From: Ulota crispa
Lineage: Eukaryota; Streptophyta; Bryopsida; Orthotrichales; Orthotrichaceae
Length of the DNA: 64,000 bases
Direction of reading: 5' to 3'
Assembly (NCBI GenBank): GCA_963920765.1
Contig: OY987247.1
Span: forward strand, 20,928,471 to 20,992,470
Position 1 is the first letter of the stretch, and each line of letters begins with the position of its first letter. Shown piece after piece: positions 1-11,728 of the stretch. A program made the translations under genes and the position numbers. Below the pieces are notes generated by a model. The model was given only the letters and a program-made list of their open reading frames with translations, was not told where the DNA came from and searched no databases.

Positions 1-1682
1 ACTCCGGGTGGAGAGCCGGATGTATGCTAGCTGGCGAGTTGATGAGGTTCAACTACAACTAGAAGTGGTGGTGAGCAAAGGGATATGAGCCTTCTAGTTA
101 TCTAGTTACTAATCTTAGCAAAGGGAATTAGGGTTGGATAGGTCTATTGTTGTAGTCCATTGGAGTGGTAAAGGTTTCTTGTGTGACTTGCTAGTCTGGA
201 TTAATTGCCGGATCTGTTGTGAGGGAATACTTGCATTTTGTTGTCTTTGCTTTCTTTTTTGTTTTCTTTATGTGAGACTTCAGTTGTTTTAATCTCTAGA
301 AGGATAAGATTTAATGCACATATCTTTAATTACAAATAGCAGAAGCCTTTGATATAGAGACCAAACTTCTAAAATTAGGTACTTCAATTACTAAGACCCT
401 AATTTGATTCGGAAAATGTACAGAGTTTTAGGACACTCCTTCTTGGTTGATGGATAGTTATAGAGTTTCATTATTGTTGGGCAATAGGATTGGAAGTTAA
501 ACAATGTGTGAGTAAAGAACTTCCAATTTTTCATCATGTATGTGTGTGTGTCTTAAAAATGGGTTTCAGTATCCTATGCCGGTCTTCTTTTTAGGAATTA
601 CAAACTAAATCTCTGTGGAACGATACACAAGTCATCTACTTGGTATTTTAGTCAATTTTAACGCCAACAGGAAGATTAGTGCTTACTTGTGCTATGACAC
701 CTTGGCCTTTGTAATCATCCATAATTGCTAGCTAACTTGACAAATTTCAACCATTTAATGTTTTACAAGTGACAATGCTACAGCTAAGGCGTTGATGCAA
801 TAAATTGTATGTCTAATTGATGTCTTCTTAGCAAATACGCTCTGTCTTTAGCAAATTTTGGTAAAAAGGAAAAAACTTGCATGACTAAGTAAAAATCTTT
901 GAGACATTTATTGCAATAATATAAATCCAAATTTGAAACAAACACCCAAAAGGTATGGATTTTTGAAAATAGAAAAGTGACAATAGGAGCATAGTGATAA
1001 TAGAGTAAAATACATTTACATGTAATCAAATCAATGTCCTACATGATTCATATTGGGCATCAATTTCATGAGGTATGATTGTTCATGACTAGAATTAGTT
1101 AGATGTATATAACTCATGACTATGTTTAGTAGTCTAAAAGATTGAATATGACTACATATAGTCATTTTTTAATATTATAATAGTTATATATTAACAAAAC
1201 ATGACATTGCTAGTCATGCAAGTTGTAGCTACTATTATCAAGGATTAATATTTTCTTCTTTGTGTGCTTGAATTGACCACCAACAAATAGAATTCTACTA
1301 TCATTCTTTTTAGTATGCGTGTATTATACAACAACTTCAGTATCTTAATGTTCAAATAGCACTTGCCAATACTAGAATTCATAAAAGGCTACTAATCATT
1401 TGATGTCATTTGAATGAACTAGATCATTTTCTATACTGAGTTTGTTTGCCAATAGAGCATTGAATTAGCCACTTTTTTTAATGTGTACTTGTTGATGTTT
1501 AAATCTTTTATAATTACAAAAAGCGAGCTTGTCTCTTTGGTTTTATCATAAGTTGATTTCATATATTGATATGGGTGATTCTTTTTGAGGTACCTACAAT
1601 GCTCTAAATACTCATTCATTCCCAAAACAAATCATTTTTGACTTGACTAAAACCCACACTTTGTACATTTTTATAACCTTAA
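1..1682. other. AT-rich DNA without a recognisable gene
   Basis: No open frame here looks like a known protein. Between about 1,080 and 1,230 the motif TAGTCA/TGACTA recurs several times. The same motif is dense at 13.2-14.1 and 15.3-15.6 kb, so this is probably a remnant of the same CACTA family. The first 700 bases are somewhat less AT-rich but I could not assign them. Confidence 0.4.
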
Positions 1683-2499
1683 CCCCTAAGTGACCAAAAT
1701 GTTTTTTTGAGAACATAGCAATTTTAAATTTTTAGGTAGGTACCTATGACTAGGGATTTCCACACTTTAGGCTGAAATTTTAATAAAAAGTGTGTAAGAG
1801 GAATATCTTTTATATACACTAACTTTCAATGTTTATGGAACTATGAGCAAAAAGTTATGGCCTAATTTGTTGTTTTTTTCCTTAGTTGAGAAGATTGGGC
1901 ACATTAGAAATTTTTTTCTTTTTCAATAAAAAAATACTTAAAATTGGTAGGAGATTTATGTTTGTGTAAGTAACTTTGATTCCTCCCATTTTGTTCAATG
2001 AGATGAAAATAATGAGGAATTTTGGTTTGCGAGTAGTTATAGATTTCTTACTCTAAAGAAAAATTTCAAGTCTTTTATTTAACCCAATTATCAATATTTT
2101 GGAAGAACCTAAAACCTAAAGCATGAAAAGTGTTTGTTACAAATGCAGAACCTTTAGGATTGGTGTTTTTCATCTTCATAATTAAATTCTTAACAATTTC
2201 GTATTTTGAATCATTCTCCACTTCTTTTTTCTTACTATTATTCTCTCATCATTAGTAGAAAATTTGATGAAAAATTTATAGAATTTCAACTCAAAATTGT
2301 TAATGTCATCTATTGATTTGGTCAAGTAGATTTGGATACTCTTCAACAAGAATTTCTTGTTTTTGTGTTGATTTTATGTTGTTTCTTTGTTGTTTTCTGT
2401 TAATTTTTGCTTATATTTATGTTAAATTTTTTTGTTGATTTCTAAGTTTTATCCAAAAAAAATTCATAATAATTTTATTATATTTTTCAAACCTCTGGA

Positions 2500-2676
2500 G
2501 AAGAGAAAAGAAAAGAAAAGAAAAAACAAAGTCCGGCTAGGCAACTGCAACCACAGCGCCGCGGCCAAGGGCACTAGGTGCTGCAAATGCTAGGGCAGGG
2601 GGTCAAACCCTAGACCTTGAGCCTGTTCCTGAAGCCACTTACCTCAGCCAAGATGACCATTGAACCACATAAGCTC
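2500..2676 (-). repeat. Possible tRNA-derived SINE (minus strand)
   Basis: On the minus strand a pol III A-box-like word TGGTTCAATGG (2,658-2,668) is followed about 50 bases later by a B-box-like word GGTTTGACCCC (2,599-2,609). Then come about 70 GC-rich bases and a pyrimidine-rich tail (2,500-2,526). This order fits a tRNA-headed SINE. It is GC-rich compared with its surroundings. No target duplication was identified, and the sequence does not fold into an obvious complete tRNA, so a functional tRNA gene is unlikely. Confidence 0.45.
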
Positions 2677-2824
2677 ACATATGTGTAATAACAAATGAAA
2701 CATTTATTTGAACACTATGTATGAATACTTTTAATTACTTTGCAAAGTCAATAGACTTTGAAGCCTATTCTAGCCTTGTAGAGGACTTTTTTCAAAAAAC
2801 TCAAAACTACAAAAAGTTGGTTAA

Positions 2825-3738
2825 CCCCTAAAGGACCAAGCATAGTTTTCATCAAAAACTCTTCAAAACTGCCATTTTTAGAGCATTAGCCAAATTTTAA
2901 AACAAAAACATTTTTATGCATATGAGATTATAGGATCTTGTAGAAGAATGGTTTTAGAAGATGTGCAAAAAATTTCAAAGTTTTCCACCATGTGGATTGG
3001 AAGTTAGAATGGTTTGAATATTCAAAAACACCTTATGAAAAACCGAGCAGCTACCCTTCAAAAGGTGCAATTCCTAAGGAAAAAAGGCCATGTGGGTGGT
3101 GCTTCTCTTAATTCCTTATTCCACCTAAGTAAAGTACATGTCAAAAAAGTTTCAAATCATTTGGAGTTGTATAACGTATGGAAAAAAATTAGTAAGTAAA
3201 AAAAAGTAAAGAATGATTAAAAATACTAGATTGTTAAGAATTTAATTATGGAAACAAAAAATGCCAACCCCAATGGTCATAATGTTGCAATAAACAATCT
3301 ACATCCTTTGGTTTTGTTTTTTTTCCAAAATGTTGAAAATTGAGTAAAATAAAGGACTTCAAAGTTTATTTTGGAGTAGAGAATCCATAATTGCCCGTAA
3401 ACAAAAAATCCTCATAACTTTCATCTTGTTGATCTAGACGAAATGATTCAAAGCTTCCTACATTCACATGAATCTCCTAAACCTATTTAAAATTTTTGTT
3501 TTTGCAAAAAGTAAATTCTAGAAATCTGCCCAAGCTGCTCGCCAAACGTAAAAAGCAACATACTAGGCCATAATTTTTTACTCATAATTCCAAATGTCAT
3601 GAAATTTAGTGCATATTAAAAATAGACCTTGTCTCCACATTCTATTAAAATTTCAGCCTAAATTATGAAAAGCTCCAATCACAAGTATTTGCCCAAAATC
3701 GTTATGTTTCTAAAAAAGGGGGTCTAATCTTTTAGGGG
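2825..3738. mobile_element. Inner TTAA-flanked element, inverted copy of the outer one
   Basis: It is flanked by TTAA at 2,821-2,824 and 3,739-3,742, with ends CCCCTAAAGGACC and, on the other strand, CCCCTAAAAGATT. Its left end matches the right end of the outer element (shared TTTTCATCAAAA) and its right end matches the left end of the outer element (shared GGCTGAAATTTTAATA). It is therefore the same family in opposite orientation. At 914 bp, it agrees with the ~930 bp of the outer copy once the CACTA insertion is subtracted. It encodes nothing recognisable. Confidence 0.72.
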
Positions 3739-5439
3739 TTAATGTAGCCTACTTTCACCTCCAACAATTTTTTTCATATTTAAGACCTTTCACTAAAAGT
3801 TATGAGCAAAAAACAAAGAAGGTGTTTGAAAAATTAAAGAAAAAGAATTCTATCCTCCCCTTTGATTTTTGTTTTGATCTTTTGATTGAAATGCGTAAAT
3901 CTCAAATTAAATGTTGCAAGTAAGAATTGGCTTCATTTTTATAAAAAAATTGTTTTTATTTTTTTTGAAAACAAAACTCTTGTTAGGTTAAAGTAGCCTT
4001 CATAGTTTCTTAGCTTCAAAAAACATCAAATTTTGAATAGTTATGGAATTAAAAAGTTGTAATCATACAATCAAAATTTCAAAGTATCCAAAAGATTAAA
4101 AAAGATTCTATATTATTTTGAAGGATTTTGAATATTTTTTAAATATTCCAAAAATGTTTCATAAGATTTTAATTTTTTTGTTGATCTCATTCTTAAAAGA
4201 AGGGAAAATTTTAAAAATACTCTTTGAATGTTTCAAAATATTAAATTTACCTCTTAATGATTTAAAATATAAAAATTAATCTTGTTTCTTGTCAGAGTAT
4301 CAACTCTACCTCTAGTATTTTGAGATAATATCAAAAATGCTCTTTTATTTTGAAATAACAAACATACTCTAGTGTTATTTGAAACATAAAATTTACCTTT
4401 GGTTTTATGTAAGAAACTATACCCTTAGTTATTGTTGAAGCCACTACAAGTTCCCATAATTCCTTTTTGTATTACAATTTTTTGTAACTATTAGATTGAC
4501 AATGATAATGATTAAAAATAGAGGCAAGTTAATTGCAAACTCAATCTTATAGTCAAGTTGTTCAAACTCTTTGTAAGATTTTTGCATATAGATTTATCAT
4601 TACAAAAACTAATGCATCAATTGCATAGTGATTTTTAATTTTAATATAATATTTAAAATAGAATTGCACAAAAAAGGCACAAAAAAACTACGAGGTATTT
4701 ATGGTATTTTCAAAATCTAAGAATAAAAATTAATTGGCAATTTTACACAAAACCAAAGGTAGATTTTTTTTTCAAACTACAAGATGATTTATTTGATAAT
4801 TTAATATAGTTGAGGAGCATTTTAAAATTTTTCCCAATATATTAGAGGCGGGGTTGATATTTTTGCAAAAAGCCAAGGGTAATTTTGATACTTTTAATCT
4901 TTGAGGGACATACATGATTTTCTAAAAGAATCGAGGGGCATCTTTTATATTTTTTCATAAAGAAATTTTGGTATTTAAAACAAGAAATGTTGTATTTTTT
5001 ATATAAAATTTTGTTGAGTTAATGAAGTTATGTCCAAAAGTGTCCAGATCAATAGAAAATTGTTGATTTTCTATTGTTTTTTTGTTGTTATGTTTTGTCC
5101 AAAAGTGTCCATTTCAACAAAAAGCTGTTGATTTTTTGTTGTTTTGGTCATGTTTTTAGTAGACTTTAAAGGCTACTAGTATTAAATCATACCAAATTGT
5201 GAAAAACAAAAAAAGCCACACTCAACATTCTAAAATATTCCAATTTTCTTGAAAACTTCTTTTATTCTTCAAAACTTTAAAACATTTTCATATAGTCCAA
5301 AAAAATTCTAAAAAGATTTCAAAAACAACCCAAATTATTCTAATAGTTTTTTATGAATTTTTTTTGTAAAGTTATTTTAATGAATCACAAAAAGACTCTA
5401 AAACAACATTAATTGAGTCTAAGAGATTCTATTTTATAA

Positions 5440-5640
5440 AAGTTTTGAAATTTTTTAACAAGTTTCATAATTAAAGATTTCAAAAAGATTCTCAAAGATT
5501 CTAAAGAATATTCTCAAAGATTTCGAAAAGACTTTCAAAAAGAATCTCAAAGATTCTTAAAGATTCTAAAAAGATTCTCAAAGATTTCCAAAAGATTCTT
5601 AAAGATTCTAAAACAATTCTCAAAGATTCTAAAATATTTG
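5440..5640. repeat. AAAGATTCT tandem/simple repeat
   Basis: Words such as AAAGATTCTCAAAGATTC recur in a purine-skewed run, with units of about 9-12 bases that drift in length. A similar run lies at 23,230-23,340 in the second CACTA element, so it is probably part of the transposon body rather than an independent microsatellite. Confidence 0.6.
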
Positions 5641-6152
5641 TTGATTTGGACACTGGTGTCCAAATCAATAGAGCGTATTTAGTTTTTTACAAAATTTTGT
5701 TAAATTAGTCAATTAGCGTGTGCAAGTGCCCAAAACAACAAAAAACTGTTGATTTTCTAATGTTTTGGACAGAGTTTTCTACTAGTGCATGTGCTATACA
5801 ATTCCAAATGATTTGAAAATTTTCTAGTACTTATCAAACTTGCCTTGAAGAATGAATCCAAAGAGGTTTAACTGTTTTGAAAAAAACTTCATAAAAATGT
5901 GACTTTGTGCAGTGCAGCTGCCAATGTTTTTATAAAGACAAAAAATGACTTTTTTTCATTTCAAACTCAAATATTTTATAGTTTACATGGCAAAATTTTA
6001 CGGATTTTTGTTTTCACTTTTTGAAACTAATGTACTACACAAATATATGGTTTGTATATCCAAAATTGGTTTTTTTTCTAAAATTTGATAATGGTATTAG
6101 ATATAGCAGTTTAGAGCAGTTTTGATGAAAACACAGCTTAGTGCTTTAGGAG

Positions 6153-7533
6153 TTAACTAGCGCTTGGAGCTTGCTACATTAGGCATTTATCATTTGTGTC
6201 TTATTATGATTTTCTTATGTTATATGGAATGCAAAGTAAAAATTTCAATAAGTTTTCAAATTGTATCTATGTGATAATGTTAAAAATGACTAAAGATGTG
6301 ATATTACAGAGGTATTTGCAACTTTAGTAGCATGATGATTTTATTGCCTATTCTTAACCTATTTCTTTGATCTCTCAAGAAAATTTGGGCACTCAAACCC
6401 ACAACTTCTCTCTTTGGTTGGCCATGACCTGAAGTTATAGTCCAAATATATGTTTAATCTTTAGGGGCACCATAAGCTGTTAGAAAATTTACTTTATGAT
6501 TTTATAAATCTAGTATCTTTGGAAACTCCAACAATAGGGACATGATTTGAATTGTAAACCCTATATGCAAGTATAAAGTTTTCAACCAAAACAAGTTTGA
6601 GTTGAAAAAGAGAAAAGTAAGAAGAAAAGAGACTCTTTGGCAACTTTTAAATTTAGGGCAACTTTCAAATTGTTGGCAAATTTTTGCTCAAATCATGTCT
6701 CAAATTTGGACTAGCTATTGATACATTAAAGAAAATGTGCACAAAATATAATTTAGTAGGTTTCAACGCAGTTTTCTACTAGTGTTTCCCTTCTTCTTCC
6801 AACACTTGCCTCTCTAGCATTGTCAGCAAACTTGCTTCCAACGCGATATTCCCTGTTCACAAGAAACTTTTCTCCACTTCAATCTTCAAAGTTCTCATTT
6901 GAATATTTGCTACTACCACAAAGATTTGCACCAGGGGCCGTTTCACTTAGTCTTGCGCCCAAAGCTGCTCTACAATCCTAGGGCCTTGCACTCGCTTCAA
7001 TGGCCGGGTGTAGGTTGCGGGCTTTAGCGCCATTCATTTTTGAGACTGGTTGATTTGGCAAGTTAGTTGTTACACACTCCTTAACAGATTTTGACTTCCA
7101 TGACCATCGTCCTACTGTCACAATTAATTAGTAGGTGTGTGAGATCTAGGTTAGCGAGCAATTTGGCACCGTAACTTGGCTTTTGGTTCATCTAGCATCA
7201 CTAGTCCCTCGACTCACACGTGGTGTGGGAATTTCAGACCCGTTGGGCCTTTATGCAACTTCACCTCTAAACTAGAAGTCAGTGAAGGGTTAATGGAAGC
7301 TTTACAATTGCATGCAAAAGACCTCCAAAGCGCAAGCGAGTGGCTAAAGGAGGCTGCCAACATCAACAAATTTTTGTCTACACTTGGGTATGTTGGGTTG
7401 CACCACAATGGGATGTAGATTCCTGAGTCGAGTCAGGCAAACTAGTTTTTTGAGAGGAAGAAGGATCTGATTTTGACGGAAGTCATGCAGGTTAGTGATC
7501 ATGATTTTGGTGGATGTGGTGAACAACAAACAA
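6153..7533. other. Intergenic DNA with an orphan CACTA right end
   Basis: Bases about 6,750-6,784 read TTCAACGCAGTTTTCTACTAGTG, split here as TTCAACGCAG then TTTTCTACTAGTG. This matches the terminal ~33 bp of the CACTA MITE at 14,940-15,133. No left partner is present, so it is a solitary or truncated end. From about 6,800 to 7,530 the sequence is more GC-balanced with short open stretches (for example 7,176-7,418, plus strand), but I recognise no protein and see no credible gene. Confidence 0.4.
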
Positions 7534-7642
7534 CACTACAGACAAACCATGGTCAAATTGACAAAAAAATGTGACCTAATCTATAGTAACTATAGATTAG
7601 GTCACTTTTTTTGTCAATTTGACCATGGTTTTTTTTGTAATG
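7534..7642. mobile_element. CACTA foldback MITE, 109 bp, TSD CAA
   Basis: The ends read CACTACAGACAAACC on the left and, on the complement, CATTACAAAAAAAACC. CAA is duplicated at 7,531-7,533 and 7,643-7,645. The body is a near-perfect hairpin centred on base 7,588, with arms of about 43 bases and a single one-base bulge. If transcribed it would form a stable hairpin RNA. Confidence 0.75.
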
Positions 7643-7816
7643 CAACCGCACGTTCCTTACCAAGAGTCAAAGCTGACGTTCTTGCTCTAGGTAAGACAGC
7701 GTTGGCCATTTGCCTTGTGCGGGGAGTGCTATGGTTGCTAGAGGTGGTGCCAGCGTCATCTACATTGATATCATAAATTGAACTGCATTATTTTTTTGAA
7801 ATGTAACATAGATAAC

Positions 7817-8119
7817 GCATTATTCGATAAATTGGGAAAATGTTTACATTTTGGGTTTTAGCACTTTATTTTCCAAAGAACTCCATATTCATTGAATTGG
7901 GAATCTATTGACTGTATTCCAATGAAACAAGGTATATATCATCCATATCATCCATAAATATGTTTTTTTGGACAGAAAGTTCATTAACTTCTGAAATTTT
8001 GGACATAATTCATTAACTAAGATTAAGGTAATCACGTTAATTCAAATTAAGGTGAATGTTTTGGACTAAGGTGAAGTACAAAGTAGCACGCATTGTTTTC
8101 CCAAATTAATGAATAACGC
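7817..8119. mobile_element. TIR MITE, GCRTTATTC...TTGGGAAAA family, copy 1
   Basis: Inverted ends GCATTATTCGATAAATTGGG and GCGTTATTCATTAATTTGGG (about 26 bp, imperfect) bound a 303-bp non-coding element. The flanks carry an imperfect 10-base direct repeat (CATAGATAAC / AATAGATATC), which would fit a MULE-type target duplication. Related copies lie at 11,487-11,728 and 53,141-53,391. Confidence 0.6.
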
Positions 8120-9895
8120 AATAGATATCCTAGTTTCCTTGCAAAGTCAATGGTGAGGGGCCAATCATCTCAATTACTAAAGAATTTATAGGTTACTTTC
8201 TAGCAACTCTTTTGCTTGATGGCCAAGGAAAGTTGGTCTCAAAAAATTGGATTGAAAGTGGAAGTGTCCTTCTAATACTTGAGTCTAGAATTTTGCTATG
8301 ATTGAAGAATATTTTAAGATATGCTTGTTCACTGCAGTAAAACTATGGTTTTTTATTTTTATCACTATAGGTTAGGGATTTGGTTACGCAAACAAATTTG
8401 GAAATTATGTTGGATAGAGCGGAGCTCCAAATAGTGAGGAGACTTTGCAATATGCACGTGCTTTGAATGACATAAGTTTTTTCTTGTTGCCAAATTTGAA
8501 CAGCATTTTGAATTCCTCTCTGTAGTCCTCCTTTCAAGTAGAGGTGAGTTACTTTCAACCTACGCTCATTCTATGCCGCGGTTCAACAAAGCAACCCGAC
8601 AGCTACTGTCGGCAGACTCGCATCCAACTTGATATTCTTGCGGTTGTTCTTGCCTTTGCCTAGGTGCTCCCTCCAACTCTAAATCTTATGGCCAAGTCCA
8701 AAGCACTGCTTTAGTTGAGTCAAAGTCCCAATTGGTTGCCATATGATATACTCTCATGCCATTTGGTTGAGTTTACTTGGAAGCATGACCAAAAGTAGAT
8801 TATGCTCTACGTATGTGCTACTAGTGATAGCCTTGTGGCTTTGAAACTTTTATTCGATTGCTTTCTTCCAAATTCATGTAGGTGACGGCTTGAGTGTTGA
8901 AATTTTTGAATTCTTAATAAAAGCAGCTCTTTCAAAAGACAAACCCTTCTTGCCTTTGTTCATGTGCTCGCTCCAAGCTCTTTTCAAAGTTTGTTGGTGT
9001 CTTAGTTTTAGCACACTAGAATTGCTTGGCTTTTGGTGTATGAAGCTAAGGTTATTGTTATCAATGGTGTGCTTGCAATTGTTCATGCAAGAACTTTGTT
9101 TGTTTTCAATTAGAGTGTGTTTTGGGTGGATGCATGGTCAGCTGTAGCAAAATGCATGTCCCTTTCATTTTTAAGAACATGTTTTGATTGCAAGGCATAT
9201 TCTTATAGAAGAAAGAGCTTGGAAGCATCCTAAACTAGTGAATGTATTCTATACTTGTTCATAAAACAAAATTTGTAATCAATATTTGTTAAAATTGATA
9301 ATACAAGACAAAATGGACTTTTTAGTGCACATATTTGGACTGTCCCATTCATAGCATCCTACAAAAATGATGGACATAATGTATCAATTTAGCTATAATG
9401 CGTACATAGGGACTACATGTTTGATTTAGCATCTTTTACGTATTTCAAAAACGTGCTATAATTTTAAGCAAGTGGTGTACAATAATAGCCATGGATATTT
9501 TAGTGCCCAGATTAAAATTGAATGTTTAGGCGGCAATATCTTAATGATTTTAACATTTTTTTTTAGTTTTTTCTTTTTTCTTTGGCAAAAGCCTTCCTAA
9601 TGGCTACATGGACTTGGTAACTTTTGTATAACATACATATTTTTATAATGGAAAAAAAACACTTTGTGATTCATACTTGTAAAAATCCCAAAATTTTGGA
9701 CTTTTTATGAGGTCTTATCCGCCATTTTTGGGTCACCCAACCATGCATCCACCCTTTTGAATTCATGCAAGGTTGGTTGGCATTAGTTTCAATAGCTATT
9801 TAAAGAATATGGTTAGTACATGAATTGATTTAAAGGTCTTGAGCTTTGACAGCAAGAACTAAAGGCAATATGTACCATTAGAAAGGTGTTTATGC
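8120..9895. other. No supported gene
   Basis: This is an AT-rich stretch with short open frames on both strands (for example 8,890-9,147 plus and 8,874-9,086 minus, which overlap each other). None shows a motif or a codon pattern that I trust. I see no terminal repeats in it. Confidence 0.4.
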
Positions 9896-10340
9896 TTACA
9901 CCAAACATAAATTTTCAAAAATCCGCCCTCCATCAAGTCCCATAGATTAAAAACATTCCAAGTTGAAAAATTGAAAGCACGTCTCATCTAGCACTTGGTC
10001 ATCCAGTAAACCAAGCATAGAATTTCAAAACTTTGCACTCCATTGACACCCATCAATCAACAAACATTTCATGTTCTAAAAATGAGAACTTGATCTCATT
10101 GAGCTTTTGGCTACCTCCATCACATCATAGAATTCCAAAATTTTGCCTTTCATCAAGACGCATCGATCAAAAACAAATCCGTGTTTGAAAACCGAGAGCT
10201 TGATCTTGTCTAGCACCCAAGTAGCCCTTACCAAAACATAATATTTCAAAACCCTGCCCTCACATGGATTCCTACTGGTCAAAAAAAGTTTCATGTTTGA
10301 AAACAAAGAGCGCAATCTCATCTAGCATTCGGCTAATGGC
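9895..10340. repeat. 111-bp tandem repeat, about four copies
   Basis: Equivalent words fall at about 9,917, 10,028, 10,138 and 10,249, a spacing of 110-111 bases. Each unit includes an AAAACYTTGC-like word, a CATCAAG-like word and a TCTAGCA-like word. Copies differ by many point changes, so the array is old. Because 111 is divisible by three, the minus strand stays open across about 250 bases and gives a repeated ~37-residue pattern. I consider that a by-product of the period rather than a gene. Confidence 0.65.
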
Positions 10341-11021
10341 CCTTGTACACAGAAATTCTTCACTCAAAACAAGAATTTCCTAGAACCCTAAATCCTTGAC
10401 GTCCACGTTAACGTCCACTGGATGTTTGCCATGATATACGCAAGACATAGAGATTACTTTCTAGACATTTTTCAAAACATCAATCAAGCAAGTGTGGACC
10501 AAATTTTCCCCTTTGCTCCTCTCAAACCTTGACCTCATCTAATGGAGGTCTCCTTGATCTCACAACCTCTCCCTACTGTGGTTGAATGTGGGAGACCAAT
10601 TGGACTAGTAACTTGCCCTTCTCTCTTGACGTCAATGATGCCGCGTCTTGCCAAGGCTTGGGGCGTTCTTCCTTGGCATGTTTGGGCTGTGCCTAGTCTC
10701 AACAAGGAGATTCTTCCGCCACACTGTCCAACTCTATGGGCTTGGACTAAGGAGATCGGATCCTCTTCTTTGCGCCTGGAATCTTATCCATCCTTGCCGG
10801 TCTTGGACACCAACGCTAAAACTATTGGAACAAGTCTAAGTACTACCACCACCAGATACAATAGGAACCTTATCTCTACAACAACAAACACAAGAAACTT
10901 GATACAAACAGTGCAATGCAAACACACCTCCAACATGACGTTGTGACTGGGTGGCCTTTGGATGTCTACAACTCCCTAGTGCATCTCTTTGCAAGCATTT
11001 GTCTTGCTCATTTGCCCAAGC

Positions 11022-11164
11022 ACATGCACCCAAATACTGAAGTTTAGGGAGCCCTTTTTGGGCTAAGGGTCTCGTATGTAAGAGAGGGCTCTCTCACGTA
11101 CGGGACCCTCAGCCCAAAATGGGCTCCCTAAATTTCAGGATTTGGGTGCATGTGCATTGGGCAA
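11022..11164. repeat. Foldback (long inverted repeat) element, 143 bp
   Basis: The left arm begins TTGCCCAAGCACATGCACCC and the right arm is its imperfect complement, ending at 11,164. The arms run about 65-70 bases to a very short loop near 11,090. The core words GGGAGCCC and GGGCTCCC pair. No clear target duplication was found. It is probably a foldback MITE. Confidence 0.6.
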
Positions 11165-11486
11165 TTAAAACTTCCGGCTTACAGTGATGCCACGGCATTG
11201 TAAATAGCTACAAATTTTAGAAGAGAGGCCTACCATTGCAGCTCCCATAGCCGTTCTTGTAGCCGCTCTCGTAGCCGCTCCATCTAGTCTCCCTCCTTCC
11301 AATCCTGATCACTGCCCTGCTAGCCCTTGTGCCGACCTTGCGCAGCCTCCCATCACCCCTCTTGTTGCAGCTCCTCCCGTTACCACCTGTCCCATTTGTC
11401 TCGGATCTGTTGCACTGCTTCTTTGAGCAGCAGCCTCTCCTCCAAGCTGTGCTTTGTGATTGTTAGACAATTCTTGTCTCAACACA

Positions 11487-11728
11487 ATATTCATTAATTT
11501 GGGAAACGGCAATTCCCAATTTGTATGTCTCCTTAATCTAAAACTCTCATCTTAATCTTGTTTGACACGCTTGTGAAAAAACAATTGATACTTTACAGAT
11601 ACTTTACAGATGACAGATGTCTAGATCCAAATTAATCACAAAGAAGTGGAAATAAAATGGGCGTGGTATGAAATGAAAATGTGGCCAAAAGTCCCAAAAT
11701 ATGCTAGAACTCCCAAATTAATGAATAT
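11487..11728. mobile_element. TIR MITE, TTCATTAATTTGGGA family, copy 2
   Basis: Inverted ends ATATTCATTAATTTGGGA at 11,487 and its complement ending at 11,728 bound 242 non-coding bases. The ends match the element at 7,817-8,119 over TTCATTAATTTGGGA. No target duplication is evident. Confidence 0.5.

Larger units (their letters stand above)
2250..5787. mobile_element. CACTA (En/Spm-type) non-autonomous element, 3.5 kb, TSD CAT
   Basis: The left end reads CATTAGTAGAAAA (one base off CACTAGTAGAAAA). The right end is the complement of CACTAGTAGAAAACTC. A 3-bp duplication CAT flanks it (2,247-2,249 and 5,788-5,790). The unsplit TTAA element at 2,825-3,738 shows the empty site with a single CAT, which confirms the boundaries. 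Recurring segments such as TGTTGATTTTCTATTG and TGTCCAAAAGTGTCC near both ends look like subterminal repeats. No transposase frame is visible. The internal block around 4,930-5,640 resembles 22,740-23,340 inside another CACTA element. Confidence 0.75.
1683..6152. mobile_element. Outer TTAA-flanked (piggyBac-like) non-autonomous element, split by a nested CACTA element
   Basis: The element is bounded by TTAA at 1,679-1,682 and 6,153-6,156. It begins CCCCTAAGTGACC and, read from the other strand, ends CTCCTAAAGCACT. Its own sequence is 1,683-2,249 plus 5,788-6,152, about 930 bp. The rest is the CACTA insertion at 2,250-5,787. A second, inverted copy of the same family (2,825-3,738, 914 bp) lies inside the CACTA element and matches both outer halves: the left half is similar for some 200 bases and the right half around CCAAATGATTTG. 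TTAA target sites and C-rich termini fit the piggyBac superfamily, but no transposase is present, so the superfamily is inferred. Confidence 0.7.

Noticed and set aside
1683-6152. Reading the 1.7-6.2 kb ends as overlapping, crossing elements (1,683-3,738 and 2,825-6,152)
   Set aside because: Crossing elements are not possible by insertion alone. The nested reading with one copy inverted explains every end, both lengths and the empty CAT site.
10542-10946. 134-codon plus frame
   Set aside because: No recognisable motif, overlapping frames on both strands, and a Thr/Asn-rich end typical of non-coding sequence.
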